From an uncultured Eubacteriales bacterium (GTDB taxonomy: Bacteria > Bacillota > Clostridia > Oscillospirales > CAG-272), in the NCBI GenBank assembly GCA_900544985.1, contig UQXK01000006.1, forward strand, positions 1 through 53,982: a stretch of DNA of 53,982 bases, read 5' to 3'. The translations under genes and the position numbers were made by a program. Below, piece after piece: positions 1-7,546 of the stretch (positions are counted from its first letter, which is position 1; the number at the start of each line of letters is the position of its first letter). The notes beneath the pieces were generated by a model. That model made no database searches and was not told the DNA's origin. It saw nothing but the letters and a program-made list of their open reading frames with translations.

Positions 1-10
1 TTCTTGCCAT
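1..10 (-). CDS. IS3-family transposase OrfA, first codons only
   Basis: Only the first three codons (Met-Ala-Arg) are inside the window; the gene runs off the left edge. The start is supported by a strong GGAGG ribosome binding site five to ten bases upstream and by its position just inside an IS3-type terminal inverted repeat. OrfA of IS3 elements is the small DNA-binding protein that is frameshifted into OrfB to make the active transposase. The identity is inferred from the inverted repeat and spacing, not from protein sequence. Confidence 0.45.
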
Positions 11-30
11 AAAAAATGCACCTCCATAAG

Positions 31-55
31 TGTCTAACTTTTGGGGTGCATTTCA
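31..55 (-). mobile_element. Terminal inverted repeat of an IS3-family insertion sequence
   Basis: Read on the minus strand this begins TGAAATGCACCCCAAAAG and continues GTTAGACA, the familiar IS3/IS150-group terminal repeat. It is followed by a GGAGG site and a start codon pointing off the left edge. The element therefore inserted with this end facing the 88-621 gene; bases 56-58 (CTG) would be one half of a 3-bp target duplication. The other end is outside the window. Confidence 0.75.
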
Positions 56-87
56 CTGTAAAAGGGCTTTTTATATTGCAAAACAAA

Positions 88-621
88 TCACTCATGAATT
101 CTTTCTTTATCCGCTCTTCTCTTTGCCATAAAGAAGGAAAGAAAAAATGACGCAATCATCAATATATCGAGAACAACCATGGGTATGAGAAAATAAGAAA
201 AAGGAATATCAGGCACATCGGTAACGGGAAAAATATATTTTTCATCGGAAATCACGTAATAGAAAAAAGTTCCCAGATACATTATGCCAAATCCCGCCGT
301 ATATGTGGCAAAACTGCTTGCCGCGGCTAATATAAACTGCAATACCAAGGCAGAGAAAAAAGACAGAAACGGTATTTTTACGCTTGATGTTTTGCCGTTG
401 TAAAAATCCTTAAAGGACATGACGGCAAATATAACTACCTCTACCGCCACGGATACGGTTCCGAATACGATATTTTCGGTATTTGTCCCCGATATGCCGG
501 GAAAAAGACGGATAATATTCGTCACGGGAATCATTATGATAAACGTAAGTAACACCGCAAAAATAAGTTTTGCCAAATAAAGGAGAAAAAACCTTATAAA
601 ATCATGCTTTGAATCGCTCAT
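88..621 (-). CDS. Hypothetical four-helix membrane protein
   Basis: A 177-residue protein with no family I recognise. It has four strongly hydrophobic stretches at roughly residues 12-35, 50-68, 84-125 (possibly two helices) and 138-165, with a short charged C-terminus (KRRADKERIHE), so it is an integral membrane protein with little soluble part. The ATG at 621 has a GGGGA ribosome binding site at good spacing. It is transcribed alone or with an upstream minus-strand gene; the IS3 end sits 33 bases past its stop, so its downstream context may have been changed by insertion. No function is proposed. Confidence 0.6.
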   Translation of the reverse strand: MSDSKHDFIRFFLLYLAKLIFAVLLTFIIMIPVTNIIRLFPGISGTNTENIVFGTVSVAVEVVIFAVMSFKDFYNGKTSSVKIPFLSFFSALVLQFILAAASSFATYTAGFGIMYLGTFFYYVISDEKYIFPVTDVPDIPFSYFLIPMVVLDILMIASFFLSFFMAKRRADKERIHE

Positions 622-745
622 GTAGTAAATCCCCGTTTTTAAATATTTAACTGTCTTTCAGCCTTCGCATCAATCCGCACAATTTTTCCGCAAAAGTCTT
701 AAATACCACTCAATTACAAAAGAGAAAAAGATATTTTTTAATTCA

Positions 746-768
746 GACGACTAAAAAACGAAGTCGTC
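746..768 (-). terminator. Hairpin at the end of rpe
   Basis: A 7-bp perfect stem (GACGACT/AGTCGTC) with a 9-base loop begins inside the TGA stop of the epimerase gene on the minus strand. The following bases are A/T-rich but not a clean T run, so this is a weak intrinsic terminator or a 3'-end stabiliser. Confidence 0.5.
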
Positions 769-1423
769 AAAAAGACTTTGCGGCATCTCTTATTTCCGAT
801 ATAGCCTTTTCCGCGTCTTCCGCCGCAAAAACGGAAGAGCCCGCTACAAATACATCGGCGCCTGCTTTTGCCGCTTCTTTTACGGTCTCCTTATTTATCC
901 CGCCATCAACTTCTATTTCGACGTCAAGACCGTCTTTCTCCACCGCGTCGCGAAGAGCTTTTACTTTCGGCATCATATCGTGCATGAATTTCTGTCCGCC
1001 GAATCCCGGCTCTACCGTCATAACGAGAACAAGGTCGCAAAGCGGAAGAAGCGGAAGCACTACCGAAACATCGGTTTTCGGCTTTATGGAAAGACCTGCT
1101 TTTTTCCCGCAGGCTCTTATCTTTTTCAGAACAGCCGCGGGATCATCCGTACTCTCGTAATGTATCGTTATAAGGTCAGCACCGCATTTTACAAAATCAT
1201 CTATATATCTTTCGGGGCGGTCTATCATAAGGTGAACGTCAAAGAACATATCCGTCGTCTTTCTGATAGAGCTTATAACAGGCATACCGAAAGAAATATT
1301 CGGAACAAAAATTCCGTCCATTACATCCACATGAAGATAGTCGGAAAAGCGCTCTATTCTCTTTATTTCCTCTCCCATGCGCGAAAAATCGCACGCAAGT
1401 ATCGAAGGTGATATTTTTACCAT
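767..1423 (-). CDS. rpe: Ribulose-phosphate 3-epimerase
   Basis: This cytosolic enzyme interconverts D-ribulose 5-phosphate and D-xylulose 5-phosphate in the pentose phosphate pathway. The 218-residue product matches the usual length and has the family landmarks of the TIM barrel: SPSILACDF at 5-13, the metal ligands His31 and Asp33 (HVDVMDG), His64 (FDVHLM), the phosphate-loop region VEPGFGGQKF, and Asp173 in EVDGGIN. The reading frame is open 50 codons further upstream, but the ATG at 1423 is preceded by AAAGGAG at ideal spacing and begins the conserved domain exactly. It works in the same pathway as the RpiB encoded at 19369, although the two genes are not linked here. Confidence 0.95.
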   Translation of the reverse strand: MVKISPSILACDFSRMGEEIKRIERFSDYLHVDVMDGIFVPNISFGMPVISSIRKTTDMFFDVHLMIDRPERYIDDFVKCGADLITIHYESTDDPAAVLKKIRACGKKAGLSIKPKTDVSVVLPLLPLCDLVLVMTVEPGFGGQKFMHDMMPKVKALRDAVEKDGLDVEIEVDGGINKETVKEAAKAGADVFVAGSSVFAAEDAEKAISEIRDAAKSF

Positions 1424-1595
1424 TTTGAAAACTCCTTTTACAGTCGGTTTGTCCGCAAAAAAATCGGTCAACGTATTTCGTTCGCGGCATAAAATAAGAA
1501 TATGAAAAATATGTCGAATCATATCGCGGGCAGAAAATGAAAAGCGAGGATGTGGAATAAGAAAATCCCGCATATGAACGGCTTTATATTTTTAG

Positions 1596-1625
1596 GCGTC
1601 TTGGCAAAAAGCCAAGACGCTTTTT
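1596..1625 (+). terminator. Strong terminator-like hairpin with its T run on the plus strand
   Basis: A perfect 10-bp stem (GCGTCTTGGC/GCCAAGACGC) with an A5 loop is followed on the plus strand by T5. Both flanking genes (rpe and the histidine kinase) are on the minus strand, where the hairpin is followed by CTAAAAAT instead. It lies between the kinase stop (1661) and the rpe start (1423). Confidence 0.55.
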
Positions 1626-1660
1626 GTTGTATGAAGATATACAATCCCGAATTTTCGGGG

Positions 1661-3169
1661 TCATTGCATTTGTTGTTTTCCGTTATCGGAACCTATCGGA
1701 AGCTTGCCTTTATATTTTGTCAGCTCTATAATAAAGCAACAATATTTGCCGTATTCGCTTTCCACGTAGATCTTCTCTCCCAGCCTGTCCATTATCGTAT
1801 GACAGATGTAAAGACCGAGTCCCACGCCGGATTTATCGAGTCCGCGGCTCTTATCGCTCTTGTAAAAACGGTCGAAAATATGCTCCTTGTCCTCTGCGGA
1901 AATTCCCACGCCCTCGTTGTAAACGCTGAGCTTTATAAAGCTTCCCTCATCGGATATCGCTATTCTGTATTTTCCGCCGTCTTTGGAGAATTTTACCGCA
2001 TTATCGCATATGTTGTATACAACCTGATTTACGGCATCCTTGTCCGAGTATACATAAAGTTTGTCCGAAGGAGAATCAAATTCCACATCGAGCTTCTTTG
2101 AATCTATCTTCGCCTCAAAAGAAAGAAGTATCACGCGCGCCATTTCGCAGATGTCGAAAGGAACTTTCTCGAATTTTCTGTTGCCCGCTTCCATTCTCGA
2201 TATATCGAGAAGCTGCGACACAAGACGGGAGAGCCTCTTTACTTCCTGACTTATTATTCCGAGATAATAAGCGTGCTTTTCGGGCGGTATCGCACCGTTT
2301 AACATGCCGTCTATAAATCCCGATATTGAGGTCATCGGAGTTCTCAGATCATGCGAAACATTCGCAATAAACGTGCTTCTTGTCGCCTCCGTCTCCGCAA
2401 GAGCGCCCGCCATGCCGTTGAACGCCGAGGCAAGCTCCGCTATTTCGTCGTCGCCGTCTACATTTATTCTGACGTCGAATTTTCCCGCGGCGAACTGCTT
2501 TGTCGCCATGCTCATCTGATTGAGAGGAGAGACGATTCGTTCCGTTATAAAGTATATCGCAACAAAGCTTGCCACCATTACCCAGAGGCTTGCAAGTATT
2601 ATGGTGCGTATCGTGCTCATCGTAAGATTATCTATCTCATTCGCGCTGAAACAAACAATAAGAGCACCTGCTGATGTCTCGTCGGATTCCGTATATTTTA
2701 CGGGAACGATGTACACTCCGTATTTTTGCGTGAACATACCGTTCATGTTTGAATATATAAGCTCGCTCTGCGCAGAGGATATATCCGCCAATACGTTTTT
2801 GTCCGTTATCGTTCCCGAATACAGTTCTTCCGTACAGACAAGAATCTCGGCATTTTCATTCGTTATCATAATAGTCATTTTTTCCGCATTTTTGGAAAGA
2901 ATGTTGATAGTGCTCGAAAATTGTGCCTTTTTCATCTTTATAAAATATTCAAACGGAAGCGAGAACGGAGAGACCTCGCTTGCAGATGACGCATATTCTG
3001 TTTTCAGAAAGTCAAGCATATAAAGAGCGGTGTTTTGCGCTATCGTCACCCTCTGCTTATTAGCGGATTTGACCGTCATCGAGCTTACGATGACGGTCAA
3101 GAGCATAAAGCTTATGAAAACGATAAGCAAAAAAGCCGATATATACTTGACAAAAATGCTTTTTTTCAC
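1661..3169 (-). CDS. HAMP-domain sensor histidine kinase
   Basis: Membrane sensor kinase of a two-component pair, 502 residues. A first helix (about 8-32) and a second (about 188-208) flank an extracytoplasmic sensor region of about 155 residues; then come a HAMP linker (about 210-262), a HisKA dimerisation domain with the phospho-accepting His273 in VSHDLRTPMTS, and an HATPase_c domain with the N box (VVYNICDNAVKFS), G1 (NEGVGIS) and G2 (GVGLGLY) motifs. It ends with a short charged tail. The gene follows the response regulator at 3348-4037 in the same direction, so it presumably phosphorylates Asp53 of that protein. The general build resembles the ResE/PhoR/WalK class; the stimulus cannot be told from sequence. 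Confidence 0.92.
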   Translation of the reverse strand: MKKSIFVKYISAFLLIVFISFMLLTVIVSSMTVKSANKQRVTIAQNTALYMLDFLKTEYASSASEVSPFSLPFEYFIKMKKAQFSSTINILSKNAEKMTIMITNENAEILVCTEELYSGTITDKNVLADISSAQSELIYSNMNGMFTQKYGVYIVPVKYTESDETSAGALIVCFSANEIDNLTMSTIRTIILASLWVMVASFVAIYFITERIVSPLNQMSMATKQFAAGKFDVRINVDGDDEIAELASAFNGMAGALAETEATRSTFIANVSHDLRTPMTSISGFIDGMLNGAIPPEKHAYYLGIISQEVKRLSRLVSQLLDISRMEAGNRKFEKVPFDICEMARVILLSFEAKIDSKKLDVEFDSPSDKLYVYSDKDAVNQVVYNICDNAVKFSKDGGKYRIAISDEGSFIKLSVYNEGVGISAEDKEHIFDRFYKSDKSRGLDKSGVGLGLYICHTIMDRLGEKIYVESEYGKYCCFIIELTKYKGKLPIGSDNGKQQMQ

Positions 3170-3347
3170 TTTGAAGACCTCTTTTAAAGCATATAGACAA
3201 GGACTGCATTACGTATATCGCGCTGATAAAAATTCAGAATTCCGGAACATCGCCGCGCAAAAACAGACGCAGTCAAAAGTGTCTAACCGATCAAAGGGGC
3301 ATTCGCTCCCCTGTTTACCTTAATCGTTGATAAATATTCTCGCTTTT

Positions 3348-4037
3348 TCAAGACAGAAGTTCGAACTTATATCCGACACCCCATACGGTTTTAAGCGTCC
3401 ATTTATCGGAAATGCCGTCGAGCTTTTCGCGCAAACGTTTTATATGGACGTCAACTGTTCTGGAATCTCCGAGATAATCGAATCCCCAAACCTTGTCAAG
3501 AAGCTGATCGCGCGTAAACACATGATTGTAATTAGACGCGAGAAAATACAAAAGCTGCAACTCTTTCGGGGGGATATCCACCGCTTTGCCGTTAAGTTTA
3601 AGCTCGTATTTTTGAAGGTTTATCTCTATATTCTCAAATTTTATACATTCTTCGTCGTCCTTTTTCGTCTTTGCCTGGCAACGGCGAAGAACTGCTTTGA
3701 TTCTTACAGAGAGCTCTTTCATATCAAACGGTTTTGTCATAAAATCGTCGGCTCCCAGTTCAAGACCGAGGACTTTATCGAACACCTCGCCCTTTGCGGT
3801 AAGCATTATTATGGGTTTGCCCGAAATCTCGCGTATCTCGCGGCAGACCTGCCAACCGTCTTTATTCGGCATCATTATATCGAGAAGAACGATGTCCGGC
3901 TCGTATTTTTTGAATTCATCAATTCCCGCTTCCCCGTCGTTCGACGTTTTTACCTCATAACCGTCGTTTTCGAGATAAAGCCTGACGGCTTCGCAGATAT
4001 TGATATCGTCGTCAATAAAAAGAACTTTTGTACTCAT
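3348..4037 (-). CDS. OmpR/PhoB-family response regulator
   Basis: A 229-residue DNA-binding response regulator. The receiver domain (1-120) has the acidic pocket Asp10-Asp11, the phospho-acceptor Asp53 in LLDIMMP, Thr80 and Lys102 (TKPF). The C-terminal winged helix (about 130-228) carries the typical PPKELQLLYFLA, RDQLLDKVWG, RTVDVHIKRLREKL and VWGVGYKF blocks. It is the first gene of the two-component unit, 178 bases ahead of the kinase gene; that unusually long gap contains a GGGG/CCCC hairpin near 3291-3308 that could tune kinase expression. A plausible sigma-70 promoter lies at 4081-4109. Confidence 0.95.
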   Translation of the reverse strand: MSTKVLFIDDDINICEAVRLYLENDGYEVKTSNDGEAGIDEFKKYEPDIVLLDIMMPNKDGWQVCREIREISGKPIIMLTAKGEVFDKVLGLELGADDFMTKPFDMKELSVRIKAVLRRCQAKTKKDDEECIKFENIEINLQKYELKLNGKAVDIPPKELQLLYFLASNYNHVFTRDQLLDKVWGFDYLGDSRTVDVHIKRLREKLDGISDKWTLKTVWGVGYKFELLS

Positions 4038-4080
4038 AACATTTATGTCCTTCCTGTTTTTTATTCCGATAGTTTATTAT

Positions 4081-4109
4081 ATTCTAACATTTAAGAAGAC
4101 TGTTGTAAA
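4081..4109 (-). promoter_or_regulatory. Sigma-70 promoter of the two-component unit
   Basis: On the minus strand TTTACA (4109-4104), a 17-base spacer and TAGAAT (4086-4081) lie about 45 bases ahead of the response regulator start, followed by an AGGAAGG ribosome binding site. Confidence 0.55.
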
Positions 4110-4189
4110 GAAATATAAAGATAATTAAAAATTTATTTATAGTTTTTTTACCTATTTTTCAATTAAAATCCTAAAAAAGCTCAAAATCG

Positions 4190-4218
4190 TTGACTTAAAA
4201 TCAAAATTATTGTACTAT
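4190..4218 (+). promoter_or_regulatory. Sigma-70 promoter of ychF
   Basis: TTGACT at 4190-4195, a 17-base spacer and TACTAT at 4213-4218 are followed by an AAAGGA site and the ychF start at 4275. It diverges from the two-component promoter about 80 bases away. Confidence 0.7.
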
Positions 4219-4274
4219 ATAAAGATGAAGCGGTGTTTTTCCGCAAATTTTTATGAAAAAGGAATTTTAAATAT

Positions 4275-5369
4275 ATGAAACTCGGAATCGTAGGCTTGCC
4301 GAATGTCGGCAAAAGCACACTTTTCAATGCTATAACGAATGCAGGGGCACAGGCGGCAAACTTTCCCTTCTGCACAATAGAGCCGAATGTCGGAATGGTA
4401 ACCGTTCCCGATTCAAGACTCGACGCGCTTTCTGAAATGTACCACCCCGAAAAATACACCCCCGCAGTCATAGAATTCGTAGACATAGCGGGACTTGTAA
4501 AGGGCGCGTCCGCGGGCGAAGGGCTCGGAAACAAATTCCTCTCGCATATAAGAGAAACAGACGCAATAATCCACCTTGTCCGCTGCTTTGAAGATCCCAA
4601 CGTCATTCACGTAGACGGAAATGTAAACCCCATACGCGATATAGAAACGATAAATCTCGAACTCATCTTCTCCGACCTTGAAGTTCTCGAACGCAAGATA
4701 ACAAGAGTTGAAAAAGACCTCAAAGGCGACAAAACTCTTGCAGGAGAACTTGACCTTCTCAAAAGGGTCAAGGAAACACTCGAAAACGGAAAATGCGCGC
4801 GTTCCATGGAGTTTTCCGACGACGAGCGCGCAATGCTTTCCGACGTCGCGCTTCTCACGCTCAAACCCGTAATATACGTCGCAAACATAAGCGAAAATCA
4901 GCTTGCAGACGACTTCACGTCAACCGAGGAATACAAAGCGCTCAAAGCCCATGCTCAGAGCGAAGGAAGCGAACTGATATACATCTGCGCACAAATAGAA
5001 GCCGAGCTTGCGGAGCTTTCGGGAGACGACAAAAAGGCATTTCTCGACGATCTCGGAATAAAAGAGAGCGGACTTGATGCGCTCATCAGAGCAAGCTACA
5101 AGCTCCTCGGATATATAAGCTTTCTGACGGCAGGTCCCAAGGAAGTCCGCGCATGGACTATCGTAAACGGCACAAAAGCGCCGCAGGCGGCGGGAAAAAT
5201 ACACACCGACATGGAACGCGGATTTATAAGAGCGGAGGTCATCTCTTTCGACGACCTTATGAAATGCGGCTCCATGACGGCGGCAAAGGAAAAAGGACTT
5301 ATCAGAAGCGAAGGAAAAGACTACGTTTTCCGCGACGGAGACATAGTTGTGATAAGATTTAACGTTTAA
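4275..5369 (+). CDS. ychF: YchF/OLA1-type redox-responsive ATPase
   Basis: A 364-residue Obg-family P-loop protein associated with ribosomes and the translation/stress response. It has Walker A GLPNVGKST at 7-15, the G3 motif DIAGL at 70-74, and in place of the GTPase NKxD it has NISE at 204-207. That N-x-x-E form is the hallmark of YchF proteins and explains their preference for ATP over GTP. A helical domain covers about 125-200, and the TGS domain fills the C-terminus from about 278, with the typical AGPKEVRAWTI and TDMERGFIRAEV stretches. It heads a two-gene operon with endonuclease IV, 10 bases downstream, behind a good promoter. Confidence 0.97.
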   Translation: MKLGIVGLPNVGKSTLFNAITNAGAQAANFPFCTIEPNVGMVTVPDSRLDALSEMYHPEKYTPAVIEFVDIAGLVKGASAGEGLGNKFLSHIRETDAIIHLVRCFEDPNVIHVDGNVNPIRDIETINLELIFSDLEVLERKITRVEKDLKGDKTLAGELDLLKRVKETLENGKCARSMEFSDDERAMLSDVALLTLKPVIYVANISENQLADDFTSTEEYKALKAHAQSEGSELIYICAQIEAELAELSGDDKKAFLDDLGIKESGLDALIRASYKLLGYISFLTAGPKEVRAWTIVNGTKAPQAAGKIHTDMERGFIRAEVISFDDLMKCGSMTAAKEKGLIRSEGKDYVFRDGDIVVIRFNV

Positions 5370-5379
5370 GAGGTAAAAA

Positions 5380-6213
5380 ATGCTTAAAATAGGTTGCCAT
5401 TTATCGGCTTCAAACGGATATTACGCCATGGGAGAAGCCGCAAAGAACATCGATGCAAACACTTTCGCGTTCTTCACCAGAAATCCCCGCGGCGGCAGTG
5501 CGAAAGCGATAAATGAAGCGGATGTCGCAAAATTCACGGAATTTGCAGACGAAAACGGTATTTCGCGCCTTGTCGCGCACTCGCCTTATACGCTCAATCC
5601 CTGCTCTTCGAACGAACATTTAAGGGATTTTGCAAGAGAGACCATGGCGGACGATCTGAACCGTCTTGAATATACTCCCGGAAACTATTATAATTTCCAT
5701 CCGGGCGCGCACACAGGTCAAGGGAGCGACGTCGGCATACACGAATGCGCCGATATGTTGAATGCGATACTCGACAATTCCCTGTCCACTACGGTCCTTA
5801 TCGAAACGATGTCGGGAAAAGGTTCGGAGATCGGAAAAACATTTGAAGAAATAGCGGAAATAATATCGCTTGTAAACTTAAAAAACAAGATAGGCGTATG
5901 CCTTGATACCTGCCACATATGGGACGGCGGATACGATATAGTAAACGACCTCGACGGCGTACTCGCAAATTTCGACAAAATAATCGGACTTGACAAGCTT
6001 AAAGCAGTACATCTGAATGACAGCTTAAATCCATGCGGCGCCCACAAGGACAGACACGCAAAGATAGGCGAAGGCTATATCGGAAAAGACGCTCTTGTAA
6101 GAGTTATAAATCACGAGGCTCTGTATACGCTTCCTTTCATTCTCGAAACGCCGAACGACGAAGACGGTTACAGAAAGGAAATCGCGCTTCTCCGCTCCGA
6201 ATACAGGCATTGA
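5380..6213 (+). CDS. nfo: Endonuclease IV (AP endonuclease)
   Basis: Zinc-dependent AP endonuclease that cuts 5' to abasic sites in base excision repair. The 277 residues match the family length, and the metal-binding residues of the TIM barrel are visible: His67 (AHSPY), His107 (NFHPGA), Glu142 (IETMSG), Asp176 and His179 (LDTCH), His211 (HLND), Asp224/His226 (HKDRH) and Glu256 (LETP). The start follows an AGAGGT site 10 bases after the ychF stop, so the two genes are co-transcribed. It is complementary to the endonuclease III at 39350-39988. Confidence 0.96.
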   Translation: MLKIGCHLSASNGYYAMGEAAKNIDANTFAFFTRNPRGGSAKAINEADVAKFTEFADENGISRLVAHSPYTLNPCSSNEHLRDFARETMADDLNRLEYTPGNYYNFHPGAHTGQGSDVGIHECADMLNAILDNSLSTTVLIETMSGKGSEIGKTFEEIAEIISLVNLKNKIGVCLDTCHIWDGGYDIVNDLDGVLANFDKIIGLDKLKAVHLNDSLNPCGAHKDRHAKIGEGYIGKDALVRVINHEALYTLPFILETPNDEDGYRKEIALLRSEYRH

Positions 6214-6252
6214 TACATCTTCGCAAACTTTTCAATTCTTATGTTTTTAACG

Positions 6253-6281
6253 CGCTTTAAATAAATATTTTCAAAGCGAGG
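6253..6281 (+). promoter_or_regulatory. Small hairpin touching the ribosome binding site of the acyltransferase gene
   Basis: CGCTTT (6253-6258) can pair with AAAGCG (6273-6278), which runs into the GAGG ribosome binding site. The 17 bases at 6265-6281 are identical to the leader of the zinc-ribbon gene at 15354-15370. Regulatory function is inference. Confidence 0.3.
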
Positions 6282-6288
6282 CGACGAT

Positions 6289-7335
6289 ATGAGAAAACAT
6301 TATCTGGACAATATAAGAACCATAACAATATTACTTCTGTTTCCGTACCATACTTTTATGATCTGGAACAATTTCGGACCGAAATTTTACATATGGGGCG
6401 GAAATAATATTGTTTTGAGTTCCGTTATAGTGTCTTTGAGCCCGTGGCTCATGCCCGTTTTGTTCGTAATCGCCGGAATGTCGGCAAAATATTCATTGGA
6501 CAAGAGAGACACAAAGGAATTTATAAAAGAGCGAACGAAAAGATTGCTCTTGCCGCTTATAAGCGGAATTATAATTCTCATTCCCTTTCAGACTTTATAT
6601 GCGCGAAAGTTCTTTTTCCAATATGACAAAGGAATCATAGATAATTTCAAATATTTCTTTACTCATTTTTCCGATCTGAACGGATATGACGGTATGTTCA
6701 CTTTCGGGCATTTATGGTTTTTGCTCTATTTGTTTATCATAACCTTGATAACATTGCCGCTTGTCAAAAAAATCCCGCACGGTAAGATAAAAGACAAGGT
6801 AAACAGAATAAATATATTTTTGATCATATTCCTGTTTATTCCCGTTTTTTTGTTTTACCATATAGGAAATTTCGGCGGTCAGAGCATAGGCAAATACCTA
6901 CTTCTGTATTTGATAGGATACTACCTTTTCACCGACGAAAACATCGAAAAAATAATAAAAATGAAATTTCTCATTTTGCCATTGTTTCTGATATCTCAGG
7001 TGACACTTGTATTTTTTTACGCCAAATACGGTTATTATGAAGATCTATTTGTAAATTTTACAGGTTGGTTCGGTATACTGTCCTGCATTATTTTGGGCAA
7101 CAAATTTTTAAACAAAGAAAACAAAATCACGGTTTATTTCAGAAAATCCTCATTTTCGATTTACATATTGCACCAAACGATTCTGGTTATCACGGCATAC
7201 TATTCTTTAAAAGCAATAAACAATATTTTTTTACAGGTAATAACAATCATTTTCGGAAGCTTCGCACTCACACTGCTGTCTTTCGAAATAATAAAAAGAA
7301 TTCCTTTTTTAAGAAAGCTTATAGGTATAAAATAA
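6289..7335 (+). CDS. Acyltransferase-3 family membrane protein
   Basis: A 348-residue multi-pass protein of the acyltransferase-3 (OafA/MdoC-like) family, which transfers acyl groups to extracytoplasmic sugars or other surface molecules. It starts with the family opening RKHYLDNIRTITILLLFPYHTFM, whose YHTF carries the His expected of the active site, has the GHLWFLLYLF motif around residue 144, and about ten hydrophobic helices. It ends with a basic tail. The leader just ahead of the start contains a stem (6253-6258 with 6273-6278) that touches the GAGG ribosome binding site. A strong terminator (7338-7359) follows the stop. The substrate cannot be predicted. Confidence 0.85.
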   Translation: MRKHYLDNIRTITILLLFPYHTFMIWNNFGPKFYIWGGNNIVLSSVIVSLSPWLMPVLFVIAGMSAKYSLDKRDTKEFIKERTKRLLLPLISGIIILIPFQTLYARKFFFQYDKGIIDNFKYFFTHFSDLNGYDGMFTFGHLWFLLYLFIITLITLPLVKKIPHGKIKDKVNRINIFLIIFLFIPVFLFYHIGNFGGQSIGKYLLLYLIGYYLFTDENIEKIIKMKFLILPLFLISQVTLVFFYAKYGYYEDLFVNFTGWFGILSCIILGNKFLNKENKITVYFRKSSFSIYILHQTILVITAYYSLKAINNIFLQVITIIFGSFALTLLSFEIIKRIPFLRKLIGIK

Positions 7336-7337
7336 AA

Positions 7338-7539
7338 GCACGGCGTTGCCGTGCTTTTTGTGTAAGCGTTATAAGTTGGGGCTTCCGCCCCAAACCCTGA
7401 CACAAAGGACTTTTCGAGAAAAGTCCTTTGGAATCTCAAAAGCTTTTGCCACAATGAAGTGATGTAATCGGTGGGAAGTTCTTATGTCTACCTTTCTACG
7501 AAAGAAAGGTAAGTGCTGCTTTTCTTATAAGAAAAGCAG
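7338..7539. repeat. Compound hairpin repeat, copy R1 (modules a-b-c-d)
   Basis: Five hairpins in a row fill the gap between two convergent genes. Module a is GCACGGC/GCCGTGC followed by T5 (7338-7359) and works as the plus-strand terminator of the acyltransferase. Module b is TTGGGGC/GCCCCAA (7376-7393) and AAAGGACTTTT/AAAAGTCCTTT (7404-7429). Module c is TACCTTTCT/AGAAAGGTA (7489-7511). Module d is CTGCTTTTCTT/AAGAAAAGCAG (7516-7539), which ends 7 bases from the topB stop. The same modules in the same order recur at 46013-46226, and parts recur at 49246-49486 and 53901-53982. Confidence 0.85.
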
Positions 7540-7546
7540 GGCTTAT

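Noticed and set aside
1550..2101. Open frame on the plus strand just after the terminator-like hairpin
   Set aside because: Antisense to the kinase ATPase domain, and the hairpin lies inside it, so it cannot explain the plus-strand terminator.
3277..3308. Second IS3-type end: AAGTGTCTAAC recurs here with GGGGCATT nearby
   Set aside because: Only 11 bases match the inverted repeat at 31-55; the rest differs and no transposase remnant is present. Kept as a possible eroded end only.
3327..4094. Open frame of 255 codons on the plus strand
   Set aside because: Antisense to the response regulator, whose conserved residues fix the true strand.
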